DNA of 64,000 nucleotides from Elusimicrobiota bacterium (GTDB lineage Bacteria > Elusimicrobiota > Elusimicrobia > UBA1565 > UBA9628), in contig JACRDQ010000018.1 of assembly GCA_016218545.1 (NCBI GenBank), positions 186,001-250,000 on the forward strand. The letters are read 5' to 3'. The translations under genes and the position numbers were made by a program. The notes under the pieces are model-generated. The model searched no databases. It worked only from the letters and a program-made list of their open reading frames with translations, and was not told where the DNA came from. Within the stretch, counting starts at the first letter, position 1. The number at the start of each line of letters is the position of its first letter. Positions 35,400 to 43,769 of the stretch are shown piece by piece.

Positions 35400-36230
35400 T
35401 CAGGCCGGGCTTTCCTGCAGGTCGAAGAATCGCAGGGAGCCCGCGGGCTTGCGACCCAGAAGGACCGGCAGGGCCACGGCCACCATCATGTTGGCGGCCA
35501 CGGCAGCGGTCACGGGCAGGTTCCCCAGCTCCTTCTCCACGCCGCGCGGCCCGCACGCGCCCTCATAGAGCCGCTCGAGGGTGCGTTTTCCGGGCAGGCA
35601 CATGCCCACCTCGCCGGACCAGCCCGCGATGGCGCCGTGGACCAGGGGGAGGCGGGCCTTGGCGCAGAACTTGGAGAGCTCCAGACGCGAGGGGATGGTG
35701 TCGAGGCAGTCGAAGACCAGGCGGACTCCATGCAGGAGCCCCGGTCCCAGGTCCTCGAAGCGGCCCGCGTGCGGGACGAACTCCACGGCCGGGTTGACGT
35801 GGGCCACCAGGGCCCGGGCCGCCTCGGCCTTCATCTGACCGAGGTTGGACATCTCGCAGTAAATCTGGCGATTGAGGTTGGTCTCGTCGAAGGAGTCGCC
35901 GTCTACGCCCTCGATGGCGCCGACCCCCAGGCGCGCCAGGCTCTCGACCACGTGCCCGCCCAAGCCGCCCAGGCCCACCACGAGGACCCGGCTGACCAGC
36001 AGGCGCGCCTGGCCCTCCAAGCCCAGAGTTCCGATGTTGCGGTCATAGCGCTTGGGCACCAGGCCCAGGAGCAGGGCCGCGGCCTCGACGTCCCTGTGGG
36101 GGATCTTGGTCTTGGCCGCGATGCGGGCCAGGTCGGCGTGCCCGATGCGCTTGTCCGGGCCGGCCGCGGACTCCAGCGACGGCCCGAGGCGGCTTCGGAC
36201 CCCTGACTTGCGCTGCGCTGTTTTGTCCAT
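35400..36230 (-). CDS. ThiF/MoeB-family adenylyltransferase
   Basis: Protein of 276 residues of the E1-like family that adenylates the C-terminal glycine of ubiquitin-like sulfur carriers. The nucleotide-binding part has VLVVGLGGLGGHVVESLARLG, the aspartate in GVDGDSFDETNLNRQIY and KAEAARALVAHVNP. The paired CxxC zinc motifs of MoeB are not clearly present. It is divergent from the purine-oxidation operon, which encodes a MoaD-like protein ending in Gly-Gly, its natural partner. ATG 36230 is favoured because the frame upstream runs through the divergent promoter. Confidence 0.85.
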   Translation of the reverse strand: MDKTAQRKSGVRSRLGPSLESAAGPDKRIGHADLARIAAKTKIPHRDVEAAALLLGLVPKRYDRNIGTLGLEGQARLLVSRVLVVGLGGLGGHVVESLARLGVGAIEGVDGDSFDETNLNRQIYCEMSNLGQMKAEAARALVAHVNPAVEFVPHAGRFEDLGPGLLHGVRLVFDCLDTIPSRLELSKFCAKARLPLVHGAIAGWSGEVGMCLPGKRTLERLYEGACGPRGVEKELGNLPVTAAVAANMMVAVALPVLLGRKPAGSLRFFDLQESPA

Positions 36231-36279
36231 AAAAAGGCGGCTATATGTTATCATAAGCACCCGCTGAAGGAGCTGTTCC
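36231..36279. promoter_or_regulatory. Divergent promoter between ThiF-like and deaminase genes
   Basis: AT-rich CTATATGTTATCAT (36241-36254) can serve as -10 for both directions. On the plus strand a leader with AAGGAG (36267-36272) precedes the ATG at 36280. Shared control of the ThiF-like enzyme and the molybdenum hydroxylase operon is plausible. Confidence 0.45.
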
Positions 36280-37644
36280 ATGAAGACGACCCTCATCAAG
36301 AACGCGCTGCGGATCGCCAGGATGGATGACGCCCGCACGGAGCTCACGGGCGGAGACGTCCTCATCGAGGGCGCGGCCATCAAGGCCGTGGGCAAGGGCC
36401 TCAGAACCAAGGCGGACCGGGTCATCGACGCCCGAGGCTGCGTGGTCCTGCCCGGGTTCGTGAACACCCACCACCACCTCTACCAGACCCTGACCCGCAA
36501 CCTGCCGGCGGTCCAGGACCACAAGCTCTTCGACTGGCTCCTCTACCTTTATGAGGTCTGGAGGCACGTGACCCCCGAGGGCGTGTACGTGAGCGCCCAG
36601 GTCGGCCTGGGCGAGCTCATGCTCACCGGGTGCACCACGAGCTCGGACCACTTCTACCTCTTCCCGGGCGGCCTGAGCGCGGACCTGATCGACCGCGAGA
36701 TCGCGGCTGCCGCGGACCTGGGCATCCGCTTCCACGCGGCCCGCGGCTCCATGTCGCGGGGCAAGTCCAAGGGAGGGCTTCCGCCCGACGACGTGGTCCA
36801 GACCGAGGACGAGATCCTCAAGGACTGCGAGCGCCTGGTCCGGCGCTACCACGACCCCGCGGCATTGGCCATGACGAGGGTCGTCCTGGCCCCGTGCTCC
36901 CCGTTCTCGGTCACGACCGAGCTCCTCAAGCTCTCCGCCCGCATGGCCAAGGAGTGGGGCGTGCGCCTCCACACCCACCTGGCCGAGACCATCGACGAGG
37001 AGGAGTACTGCCTCCACCTCCACAAGATGAGGCCCCTGGCCTACATGGAATCCGTGGGCTGGCTCGAGGGGGGGAGGTCGTGGTTCGCGCACTGCGTGCA
37101 CATGAACGAGGCCGAGTCCAGGCTCATGGGCAGGACGCGCACGGGCGTGGCCCACTGCCCGAGCTCGAACCTGCGCCTGGGCTCGGGGATCGCGCCGGTC
37201 CGCATGTACCTGGACCACCGCGTTCCCGTGGGCCTCGGGGTGGACGGCTCGGCCTCCAACGACTGCTCGGCCATGCTGGCCGAGGTGCGCCAAGCCATGC
37301 TCGTGGCGCGCGTCAAATCCGGGGTGGCCTCCATGCCGGCCCGGGACAGCCTCTGGATCGCCACCCGCGGCGGGGCCGAGGTGCTCGGCCGCGACGACAT
37401 CGGGGAGCTCTCTCCCGGCAAGGCCGCGGACATCGCCCTCTTCGACGTGAGCGGCCTCGATTTCGCGGGCTCGCTCTCGGACCCGGTCGCGGCCGTGGTC
37501 TTCTGCGGGGCGAGCCACAAGGCCAAGCACGTGCTCGTCAACGGCGCGCTCACGGTCTCGGACGGCCGGCTCGTCAACGCGGACGAGGGGGCCCTGGCCC
37601 GCAAGGCCAACAGACTCTCGCAACAGATGCTGGATAAGGTATAA
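36280..37644 (+). CDS. 8-oxoguanine deaminase-like amidohydrolase
   Basis: Protein of 454 residues of the amidohydrolase superfamily (TRZ/ATZ type). Metal ligands are in FVNTHHHLYQTLTRNLP (His64, His66), LHTHLAET, HCVHMNEAE and GVDGSASND. The first motif followed by a helix with LFDWLLYLYEVW is characteristic of 8-oxoguanine deaminases, which give urate and ammonia. 5'-Methylthioadenosine/SAH deaminase is the main alternative. It heads an operon with a three-subunit molybdenum hydroxylase, which supports purine breakdown. A good AAGGAG precedes the ATG. Confidence 0.85.
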   Translation: MKTTLIKNALRIARMDDARTELTGGDVLIEGAAIKAVGKGLRTKADRVIDARGCVVLPGFVNTHHHLYQTLTRNLPAVQDHKLFDWLLYLYEVWRHVTPEGVYVSAQVGLGELMLTGCTTSSDHFYLFPGGLSADLIDREIAAAADLGIRFHAARGSMSRGKSKGGLPPDDVVQTEDEILKDCERLVRRYHDPAALAMTRVVLAPCSPFSVTTELLKLSARMAKEWGVRLHTHLAETIDEEEYCLHLHKMRPLAYMESVGWLEGGRSWFAHCVHMNEAESRLMGRTRTGVAHCPSSNLRLGSGIAPVRMYLDHRVPVGLGVDGSASNDCSAMLAEVRQAMLVARVKSGVASMPARDSLWIATRGGAEVLGRDDIGELSPGKAADIALFDVSGLDFAGSLSDPVAAVVFCGASHKAKHVLVNGALTVSDGRLVNADEGALARKANRLSQQMLDKV

Positions 37645-37647
37645 ACT

Positions 37648-37724
37648 GGGGTCAGACGTCAACTTATTCAACTTATTCATCAACGAACAATACGAATAAG
37701 TTGAATAAGTTGAAGTCTGACCCC
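37648..37724. repeat. Palindromic repeat, GGGGTCAGAC family, copy 2
   Basis: Arms 37648-37678 and 37694-37724 (31 nt each) match at 30 of 31 positions around a 15-nt loop. The outer GGGGTCAGAC is the same as in the copy at 3630-3694, while the inner units are AACTTATT instead of GACTTATT on both arms. It lies inside the purine operon, and its right flank CCCCATCAT runs into the ATG of the MoaD-like gene, so it may influence expression of downstream genes. Confidence 0.9.
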
Positions 37725-37729
37725 ATCAT

Positions 37730-38011
37730 ATGGCACAGATACTGATCAAGCTCTACACGACGCTGCGCCTGCGCCTCAAGAAGGAGCAGGTGTGGGTCCA
37801 AGCCCAGACCGCGGCCGAGGCCGTGGCCAAGGTCGCAGAGCTCGGCGGCCCCGAGACCCGGAAGGTCCTCTTCGACTCTGACGGCAAGACCGTGCGCAAC
37901 GAGTTCGTCCTGGCCCTGGACTCCGACATCCTCGACCGCCGCAGGCTCGACGCCGTCAAGCTCAAGGAGGGCATGGTCCTGCACCTGTTCCCTCCGATCT
38001 CCGGAGGCTGA
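37730..38011 (+). CDS. MoaD/ThiS-like ubiquitin-fold sulfur carrier
   Basis: Protein of 93 residues with a beta-grasp pattern (ILIKLYTTLRLRLK at the start, LKEGMVLHLFPPISGG at the end). The C-terminal Gly-Gly is the site adenylated and thiocarboxylated by MoeB/ThiF enzymes; one is encoded divergently at 35400-36230. A dedicated role in making or sulfurating the molybdenum cofactor of the hydroxylase encoded just downstream is likely. The start sits at the foot of the inverted repeat with no clear Shine-Dalgarno sequence. Confidence 0.85.
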   Translation: MAQILIKLYTTLRLRLKKEQVWVQAQTAAEAVAKVAELGGPETRKVLFDSDGKTVRNEFVLALDSDILDRRRLDAVKLKEGMVLHLFPPISGG

Positions 38012-38015
38012 CCGC

Positions 38016-38867
38016 ATGAAGAACAACATCAAGCAATTCTGCTTCCCGTCCACGGCCAAGGAGGCCGCGGGCCTCATGGCCCGGCTCGGGAAAGCGGCCG
38101 TGGTGGTGGCGGGCGGCACCCGCCACACCCGCTCGATCTCCCCCGCGGTCGAGACCGTGATCGACATCTCGGACCTGCCGCTCCGGCACATCAAGGCCGA
38201 CGCGGACGGCCTGCGGATCGGGGCCCTGTGCACCATCTCCGACCTGGAGAAGTCCCCGCTCCTGGCCAAGTGGGCGGGGGGAGTCATCGCCAAGACCGCG
38301 GGCATGGGCAGCAACGCGCTCGCCCGCGGCATGGGCACCGTAGGCGGCAACGTGGTCCGTCCCCATCCTTACAATAACCTCCCGGCCGCGTTCCTAGCAC
38401 TCGACGCCGAGGCCGTGTTCACGGACGGCAGGAAGGAGGATAAGCTCCCGTTCGCGGAGATGATCGCGGGCGCGGACACACTCCTCTTCGGGCACAAGTA
38501 CCTGCTCACCGAGCTGCGCGTACCCGCGGGGACCAGGTCCTGGAGGGCTTGCGCGATGCGGCTTTCGCTCACCAAGTCCTCCTGGAGCTCCTACGCCCAG
38601 GTCGTGGCCGCGCTCGACCTCAGGGGCGGGACCGTGCGCAAGGCCGCCGTCGCGGTCAGCGCGGTCCTTCCCAAGGCCGCTCGGATCGCCGCGGCGGAGC
38701 GCTGCCTGGTCGGCAGGCCCGCCGGAGAGCTGGCCAGCCGCGAGGCCGCAGACGCGGCCGCGGCCGCGCTCTCCAGCCTCACCGCCGGAGCGGAGTCCAG
38801 GGCCTACGGAGTCCGGATGGCCGGGGTCCTCGTGCGCAGAGCGCTGATGGAAGCCATCGGGAGCTGA
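38016..38867 (+). CDS. Molybdenum hydroxylase FAD-binding subunit (XdhB/CoxM type)
   Basis: Protein of 283 residues, medium subunit of a xanthine dehydrogenase-family enzyme. The FAD motifs are AVVVAGGTRHTRSI (usually AGGTDL) and MGTVGGNVVRPHPYNNLPAA, followed by the C-terminal CO-dehydrogenase-flavoprotein domain (about 180-280). It receives electrons from the iron-sulfur subunit encoded 1 nt downstream. Substitution in the first motif (TRHT for the usual TDLL) is a minor oddity. Confidence 0.9.
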   Translation: MKNNIKQFCFPSTAKEAAGLMARLGKAAVVVAGGTRHTRSISPAVETVIDISDLPLRHIKADADGLRIGALCTISDLEKSPLLAKWAGGVIAKTAGMGSNALARGMGTVGGNVVRPHPYNNLPAAFLALDAEAVFTDGRKEDKLPFAEMIAGADTLLFGHKYLLTELRVPAGTRSWRACAMRLSLTKSSWSSYAQVVAALDLRGGTVRKAAVAVSAVLPKAARIAAAERCLVGRPAGELASREAADAAAAALSSLTAGAESRAYGVRMAGVLVRRALMEAIGS

Positions 38868-38868
38868 C

Positions 38869-39435
38869 ATGACCAAGACCAGAGCCAAGACCGTTTCCAA
38901 GACCAAGGGCCGGGCAGGCAGGGGAACGCTGAAGGCGGCGGACGGCGTCATCGCCATCACGGTCAACGTCAACGGCCGCGACCTCGCCATGCGCGTGACG
39001 CCGGGAGAGTTCCTCCTCGACGCGCTGCGGCGCGAGGGCTTCAAGGGCGTCAAGAAGGGCTGCGACAACGGCGACTGCGGGACCTGCACGATCCTGCTCG
39101 ACGGCAAGCCCGCGCTCTCCTGTATGCTGTTCGCGGCCCAGGCCCACGGCCGCAGGGTGGTCACCATCGAGGGGCTCGGCACGCCGGACCGGCCGCACCC
39201 CATCCAGGCTGCCTTCGTGGAGGCCGGGGCCGTGCAGTGCGGCTTCTGCATCCCGGGCATGGTGCTCGCGACCAAGGCCCTCCTCGACGAGGACCCGGAC
39301 CCGGACGAGGGCGCCGCGCGCCGCGCCCTCGACGGGAACCTCTGCCGCTGCACGGGCTACGTCAAGCAGGTCGAAGCGGTCCTGCTCTCGGCCAAGAAAG
39401 TCAAGCAAGCCGCCAGGAAGGGGGGCCGTCCATGA
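38869..39435 (+). CDS. Molybdenum hydroxylase [2Fe-2S] subunit (XdhC/CoxS type)
   Basis: Protein of 188 residues with two [2Fe-2S] clusters. The plant-type ferredoxin domain has GCDNGDCGTCTILLDG plus a following Cys in ALSCM. The helical domain has QCGFCIPGM and LCRCTGYVKQ. A Lys/Arg-rich extension of about 30 residues precedes the domain, longer than usual. The stop overlaps the start of the large subunit gene (ATGA), so the two are translationally coupled. Confidence 0.95.
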   Translation: MTKTRAKTVSKTKGRAGRGTLKAADGVIAITVNVNGRDLAMRVTPGEFLLDALRREGFKGVKKGCDNGDCGTCTILLDGKPALSCMLFAAQAHGRRVVTIEGLGTPDRPHPIQAAFVEAGAVQCGFCIPGMVLATKALLDEDPDPDEGAARRALDGNLCRCTGYVKQVEAVLLSAKKVKQAARKGGRP

Positions 39436-41744
39436 ACGTCGCGGACAAGAAGGACTTCACGGTCGTCAACCAGCGGGTCGACAAGATCGACTCCCTCGCC
39501 CTGGCCTGCGGCACGGCCCAGTTCACCGACGACGTGGACATCCGGGGACTCCTGACCGGAAGGCTGCTCTACAGCCCGCACGCCCACGCCCGCATCAAGC
39601 GCATCGACACCCGGGCCGCCAAGGCCGTGCCCGGCGTGGTCGCGGTCCTCACCCATGAGGACCTGCCGCGCGTGCGCCACACCACGGCCGGGCAGGGCTA
39701 CCCCGAGCCCTCGCCCTACGACACCCTCATCCTCAACGACAAGGCCCGGTACGTGGGCGACCGCATCGCCGCGGTCGCGGCCGAGACCCCGGAGGCGGCC
39801 GAGGAGGCCCTCTCCAAGATCAAGGTGGACTACGAGGTCCTGCCCGCGGTCTTCGACACCATGGAGGCCATGAAGGACGGCGCCCCGGTCGTCCACGACG
39901 AGGCGGACTCCAAGAACATCCCGGACGCCCGGCACAACATCGCGGCCAAGTTCGACTTCGAGGTCAAGGAGACCGAGTGGTTCTCCGAGGCGGACGTCGT
40001 GGTGGACCAGTGGTACAAGACCCAGTGGGCCCAGCACTGCGCCCTCGAGCCCCACGTCACCATCACCTATCTCGACCCGGAGGGCAGGCTCGTCATCCGG
40101 ACCTCCACCCAGGTCCCCTTCCACGTGCGCCGCGTCACGGCGCAGGCCCTGAAGATCCCCGTCAAGTCCATCCGGGTGATCAAGCCCCGCATCGGAGGGG
40201 GCTTCGGCTCCAAGCAGGAGATCGTGCTCGAGCCCGTGTGCGCCGCCCTCACCCTGGCCACGCGCCGTCCCGTCAAGATCGAGTACACCCGCAAGGAGAC
40301 CTTCGTCTCCTCGCGCACCCGCCACCCGGCCGTGGTGCGCGTCAAGTCCGGGGCCAGGAAGGACGGCACCATCACGGACGCGCACATGGAGATCTACTGC
40401 GACAACGGGGCCTACGGCCCGCACGCGCTCACCGTCATGATGTGCGCGGGGTCGCACACCATCCCCATGTACCAGGCCAAGAACAACCGGTTCATCGGTC
40501 GGACGGTCTACACGAACCATCCCGTGGCCGGGGCGTACCGCGGCTACGGCGCGACCCAGGGCTTCTTCGCCTGGGAGAGCCAGATGGACATCATGGCGGA
40601 GAAGCTCGGCATGGACCCGCTCGAGTTCCGGCGCAAGAACTACATCCGCCTCAACGAGGGCTCCCCGGTCTTCAAGGCCATGGGCGAGGGCCGCGAGGGC
40701 GTGGAGCAGAAGATCACCTCCTGCGGCCTCTACGCCTGCATCGACCGGGGCCTGGCCGCCATCCGATGGCGGGAGAGGAAGGACGCCAACCGCGGTCAAG
40801 CCGGCGCCAAGCGCCGCGGCCTGGGCATGGCCTGCCTCATGCAGGGCTCGGGCATCCCCGAGGTGGACATGGCGTCGGCCTCCCTCAAGATGAACGAGGA
40901 CGGGTCCTTCAACCTGCACATGGGCGCCACGGACCTCGGCACGGGCTCGGACACGGTGCTGGCCCAGATCGCGGCCGAGGTGCTGGGCATCACGGTCAAA
41001 GACATCATCGTGCTCTCGTCGGACACGGACCTCACCCCGTTCGACGTGGGCGCCTACGCCTCCTCGACGACCTTCATCTCCGGCAACGCGGTCAAGAAGG
41101 CCGCCCTCCACGCCCGGGAGCAGATCGTCAAGGTCGCGGCCCGCATCCTCGACGTCCCGGCCGAGGACGTGGAGCTCCGGGACGGCAAGGCCGTGGCCGA
41201 GAACGGCCGCTCGTGCACCCTCTCCGAGGTGGCCAACACCGCCCTCTACTACCACGACCAGCACCAGATCATGGGCGTGGCCTCGCATTACGCCCAGAGC
41301 TCGCCGCCTCCCTTCGCGGCGCACTTCACGGAGGTGGAGGTGGACACCGAGACCGGCCAGGTCCAGGTCCTGGACTACGTCGCCACGGTGGACTGCGGCA
41401 CGGCCATCAACCCGACCCTGGCCGAGGGCCAGAACGACGGCGCGGTCTTGAACGGCATCTCCTACGCCCTGGCCGAGGAGATGCTCTTCTCGCCCTCGGG
41501 CGCCATGGTCAACCCGAGCTTCCGGGACTACAAGATCTTCGCGACCACGGACACGCCGCCGGTCAAGACGATCATCATCCCGACCTACGAGCCCAACGGC
41601 CCCTTCGGCGCCAAGTCCGTCTCGGAGATCGGCATCAACGGCCCCATCCCGGCCATCGCCAACGCCATCTACGACGCCGTGGGCGTGCGGCTCTTCGAGC
41701 CGCCCTTCACGCCGGAGAAGGTCCTCAAGGCCCTCAAAGGCTGA
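39432..41744 (+). CDS. Molybdenum hydroxylase large, molybdopterin-binding subunit
   Basis: Protein of 770 residues of the xanthine dehydrogenase/CoxL family. The N-terminal a/b-hammerhead domain (GTAQFTDDVDIRGLLTGRLL) is followed by the molybdopterin domains with IGGGFGSKQEI, VAGAYRGYGATQGFF and TDLGTGSDTVLAQIAAEVLG, and the active-site Glu732 in GAKSVSEIG. Given the 8-oxoguanine deaminase in the operon, xanthine/hypoxanthine or another purine is the likeliest substrate. The AYRGYG loop lacks the CoxL cysteine, so it is not a CO dehydrogenase. ATG 39432 overlaps the small subunit stop. Confidence 0.93.
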   Translation: MNVADKKDFTVVNQRVDKIDSLALACGTAQFTDDVDIRGLLTGRLLYSPHAHARIKRIDTRAAKAVPGVVAVLTHEDLPRVRHTTAGQGYPEPSPYDTLILNDKARYVGDRIAAVAAETPEAAEEALSKIKVDYEVLPAVFDTMEAMKDGAPVVHDEADSKNIPDARHNIAAKFDFEVKETEWFSEADVVVDQWYKTQWAQHCALEPHVTITYLDPEGRLVIRTSTQVPFHVRRVTAQALKIPVKSIRVIKPRIGGGFGSKQEIVLEPVCAALTLATRRPVKIEYTRKETFVSSRTRHPAVVRVKSGARKDGTITDAHMEIYCDNGAYGPHALTVMMCAGSHTIPMYQAKNNRFIGRTVYTNHPVAGAYRGYGATQGFFAWESQMDIMAEKLGMDPLEFRRKNYIRLNEGSPVFKAMGEGREGVEQKITSCGLYACIDRGLAAIRWRERKDANRGQAGAKRRGLGMACLMQGSGIPEVDMASASLKMNEDGSFNLHMGATDLGTGSDTVLAQIAAEVLGITVKDIIVLSSDTDLTPFDVGAYASSTTFISGNAVKKAALHAREQIVKVAARILDVPAEDVELRDGKAVAENGRSCTLSEVANTALYYHDQHQIMGVASHYAQSSPPPFAAHFTEVEVDTETGQVQVLDYVATVDCGTAINPTLAEGQNDGAVLNGISYALAEEMLFSPSGAMVNPSFRDYKIFATTDTPPVKTIIIPTYEPNGPFGAKSVSEIGINGPIPAIANAIYDAVGVRLFEPPFTPEKVLKALKG

Positions 41745-41773
41745 CCCCAGCTCGTTTTTAACCGTTTTTTCTA
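41745..41773 (+). terminator. Weak terminator after the molybdenum hydroxylase operon
   Basis: A short GCTG-ACCC-CAGC stem overlapping the stop codon is followed by two T-tracts (five and six T). The stem is only 4-5 bp, so this is tentative. Confidence 0.35.
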
Positions 41774-41802
41774 TTGCGTTTTCCGGGTTCGGGGGGTATA
41801 TA
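41774..41802 (+). promoter_or_regulatory. Sigma-70-type promoter for the 41827 gene
   Basis: TTGCGT (41774-41779), a 17-bp spacer and TATATA (41797-41802). A Shine-Dalgarno AGGAGG (41817-41822) lies between it and the ATG at 41827, so this message has a short leader. Confidence 0.75.
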
Positions 41803-41826
41803 CATGGGGTAGGCCCAGGAGGCGCT

Positions 41827-43080
41827 ATGAAGACCCTTCTACCCCTCGTGCTCGCGACCCTCGCCCTGACTCTCGGAGCCCCGGCGGCGCAGGCCCAGGA
41901 CCAGGCCATGGACCAACTGGGCATCTCCATGGAACAGGCCAAGGACCTCTGCAGCTACGCCAAGGACGTGCTCTACGGGGGGGATAACAGGTACTCCTGG
42001 GAGCAGGCGTGCGGCGCAGCCCAGCCCGACGTCGCCAAGCTCAAAGGCCTCAAGGACCTCGACTCGCTCTACCACTACAACGACGCCCTCTACGCCGCCC
42101 CGGCCCGCAAGCAGACCGTGCTGGGGCTGAGGGATGTGTTCAAAGGCTCGGAATTCCAGACCGTCCAGGACGACTCCGACCGCGACGCGGCGCGTCGGGT
42201 GCAGCGCTGCATGACCAAGCAGGACTGCCTCAACTCCTACAAGGACGAGGCTGACCTGGCTCCCATCGAACCGGCCATCACGCCGCGGACCTTCCCGGCC
42301 TGGCTGCCCCCGCAGGAGGCCGGCGCGCTCCTGCCGGTCATGATGATCGCGGAGGACGAGCGCCTGCGCAACGAGAAATACAAGCAGCTCAAGGTCCCGC
42401 TCGACGAAAAGGAACGCAAGAAACACTGCGCGGTCCCCGCCCATGAGGGGGCCTGCGCTCAGTTCGAGAGGGTCCAGAAGCAGCTCGGGATCAACAAGGA
42501 GGCCATGCACCGCTTGAAGGGCGTCTCGGACCCGGACGAGTTCGCCAAGATCCTCGGCGAAGGCAGGCAGAGGATGGCGGACGCGGAAGGGGGAAGCGAG
42601 GCGGTCCTGTCCCAGTGGGGCCGGTCCGACGGAGACGACCCTTCCAAGCCCTACAAGCCCCAGCAGAAGATGAAGGTCTCGGCTCCGCCTCCGGCCGCCG
42701 GCCAGGTCAAGCAAGCGGAGGAAGACCTTGCCGGGAAGGCCAAGAAGCTCACTGCTGCGGGGACCGCCATGGTCATATCGACCACCGGGCTCCTCCTGGC
42801 ATGGGGCAAGGGCAAGCTCAACCAACGCGATGCGGCCAAGAAGGCGGCATCGGAGACCTCCCAAGAAGACGCCCTAGCCTCCCGGAACGGCGAGTTCGTC
42901 AGCCTCTCGGCGGAGGAGGAATTGCCCCCGGAGGAACGCAGCCTTCTGGAGGAATACCGGAAGGGCAAGGAGCATGAGCCCTGGGCCGAATTCGTGGAGA
43001 AGAGGAAGACCTACGGACTCGTGTCCCCGGAGCTGAAGTCCCTGAATTCCAGGATCAAGTCAGGCGCGATCAATCCGTGA
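41827..43080 (+). CDS. Exported protein of unknown function
   Basis: Protein of 417 residues with a signal peptide (LATLALTLGAPAAQAQ). The mature protein is charged and mostly alpha-helical with scattered Cys pairs (LCSYAK, QACGAA, RCMTKQDC, HCAVPAHEGACAQF). One hydrophobic segment lies near 310-330 (AAGTAMVISTTGLLLAWG), which may anchor it in the membrane. No family was recognised. It overlaps the next gene by 4 nt (GTGA), so the two are co-translated. Confidence 0.8.
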   Translation: MKTLLPLVLATLALTLGAPAAQAQDQAMDQLGISMEQAKDLCSYAKDVLYGGDNRYSWEQACGAAQPDVAKLKGLKDLDSLYHYNDALYAAPARKQTVLGLRDVFKGSEFQTVQDDSDRDAARRVQRCMTKQDCLNSYKDEADLAPIEPAITPRTFPAWLPPQEAGALLPVMMIAEDERLRNEKYKQLKVPLDEKERKKHCAVPAHEGACAQFERVQKQLGINKEAMHRLKGVSDPDEFAKILGEGRQRMADAEGGSEAVLSQWGRSDGDDPSKPYKPQQKMKVSAPPPAAGQVKQAEEDLAGKAKKLTAAGTAMVISTTGLLLAWGKGKLNQRDAAKKAASETSQEDALASRNGEFVSLSAEEELPPEERSLLEEYRKGKEHEPWAEFVEKRKTYGLVSPELKSLNSRIKSGAINP

Positions 43081-43733
43081 ATCCTGCGGGAGCGCGGAAC
43101 CGGCTGTTCTCGGCCTGGATTCCGCTTTTGCCCCTCCTCCTCTCCTTGATCGCGTGCGGTCCCAGACAGCCCCTCCCGGGAGATGGGACCGTAGCCGAGG
43201 GACGCTATGCCAACCCCTTCTTCGGCATGACCATCCGGATCCCGGAGGGCTGGACCGCGGTGAAGGGCCCCGACCGCATGAGCCGGTTCCTCCATTATCT
43301 GCTCATGATGATGGCCGTCCAAGAAGGCCGCGTGGACGCGGAGATGAGAGTCGTCCCTCTTGTGCGGCTCTCCTCGGGGACCGGAGCGTCCTCGGATCCC
43401 GATGGCGCGGTCGTGACCGTGGCCGCGGCAAACCTGGGCTCCAAGCTCGTCACCATCAAGAGGGGCATGGACCTCGCCCGCATGATGGTCAAGGAGTCCC
43501 CGATCCCCGGCAAGTACCGCCGAGAGCCGGACAACGGCCTCGTGGGGAACCACGCAGCGGGAACCTTCGAGCTCGAGTGGACCGTGGAGGGCAGGCCACT
43601 CTTCGAGGCCTTCAGCCTCCTGGACCGGCGGCGGCACATGTTGGTCTTCCACGTCAGCGCCGCAACCCCGGAGGGGCTGGCCGCCGGGAAGAAAGTCCTC
43701 GAGTCCGCGTCGTGGCAAGTCCCCGAACGTTGA
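43077..43733 (+). CDS. Lipoprotein of unknown function (PsbP/DUF1795-like fold possible)
   Basis: Protein of 218 residues with a lipoprotein signal (LLPLLLSLIAC, lipidated Cys about residue 27). The mature part begins YANPFFGMTIRIPEGWTAVKG and ends MLVFHVSAATPEGLAAGKKVLES, with an internal strand FELEWTVEGRPLFEAFSLL. This order is typical of PsbP/DUF1795-like single-domain lipoproteins; the family call is tentative. It starts at a GTG overlapping the stop of the preceding gene. Confidence 0.75.
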   Translation: MNPAGARNRLFSAWIPLLPLLLSLIACGPRQPLPGDGTVAEGRYANPFFGMTIRIPEGWTAVKGPDRMSRFLHYLLMMMAVQEGRVDAEMRVVPLVRLSSGTGASSDPDGAVVTVAAANLGSKLVTIKRGMDLARMMVKESPIPGKYRREPDNGLVGNHAAGTFELEWTVEGRPLFEAFSLLDRRRHMLVFHVSAATPEGLAAGKKVLESASWQVPER

Positions 43734-43769
43734 GGTGGGGACGCGGCTGAATTGCTATCATCTGTCCCC

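Noticed and set aside
39432..41744. Aerobic CO dehydrogenase (CoxL) assignment
   Set aside because: The active-site loop reads AYRGYG rather than the CoxL form with the catalytic Cys, and the operon contains a purine deaminase.
39357..41942. Long open frame (861 codons) antisense to the molybdenum hydroxylase
   Set aside because: The plus strand encodes a full hydroxylase with all motifs. The antisense reading is Val/Gly/Ala/Asp/His-rich low complexity, as expected from GC-rich codons read backwards.
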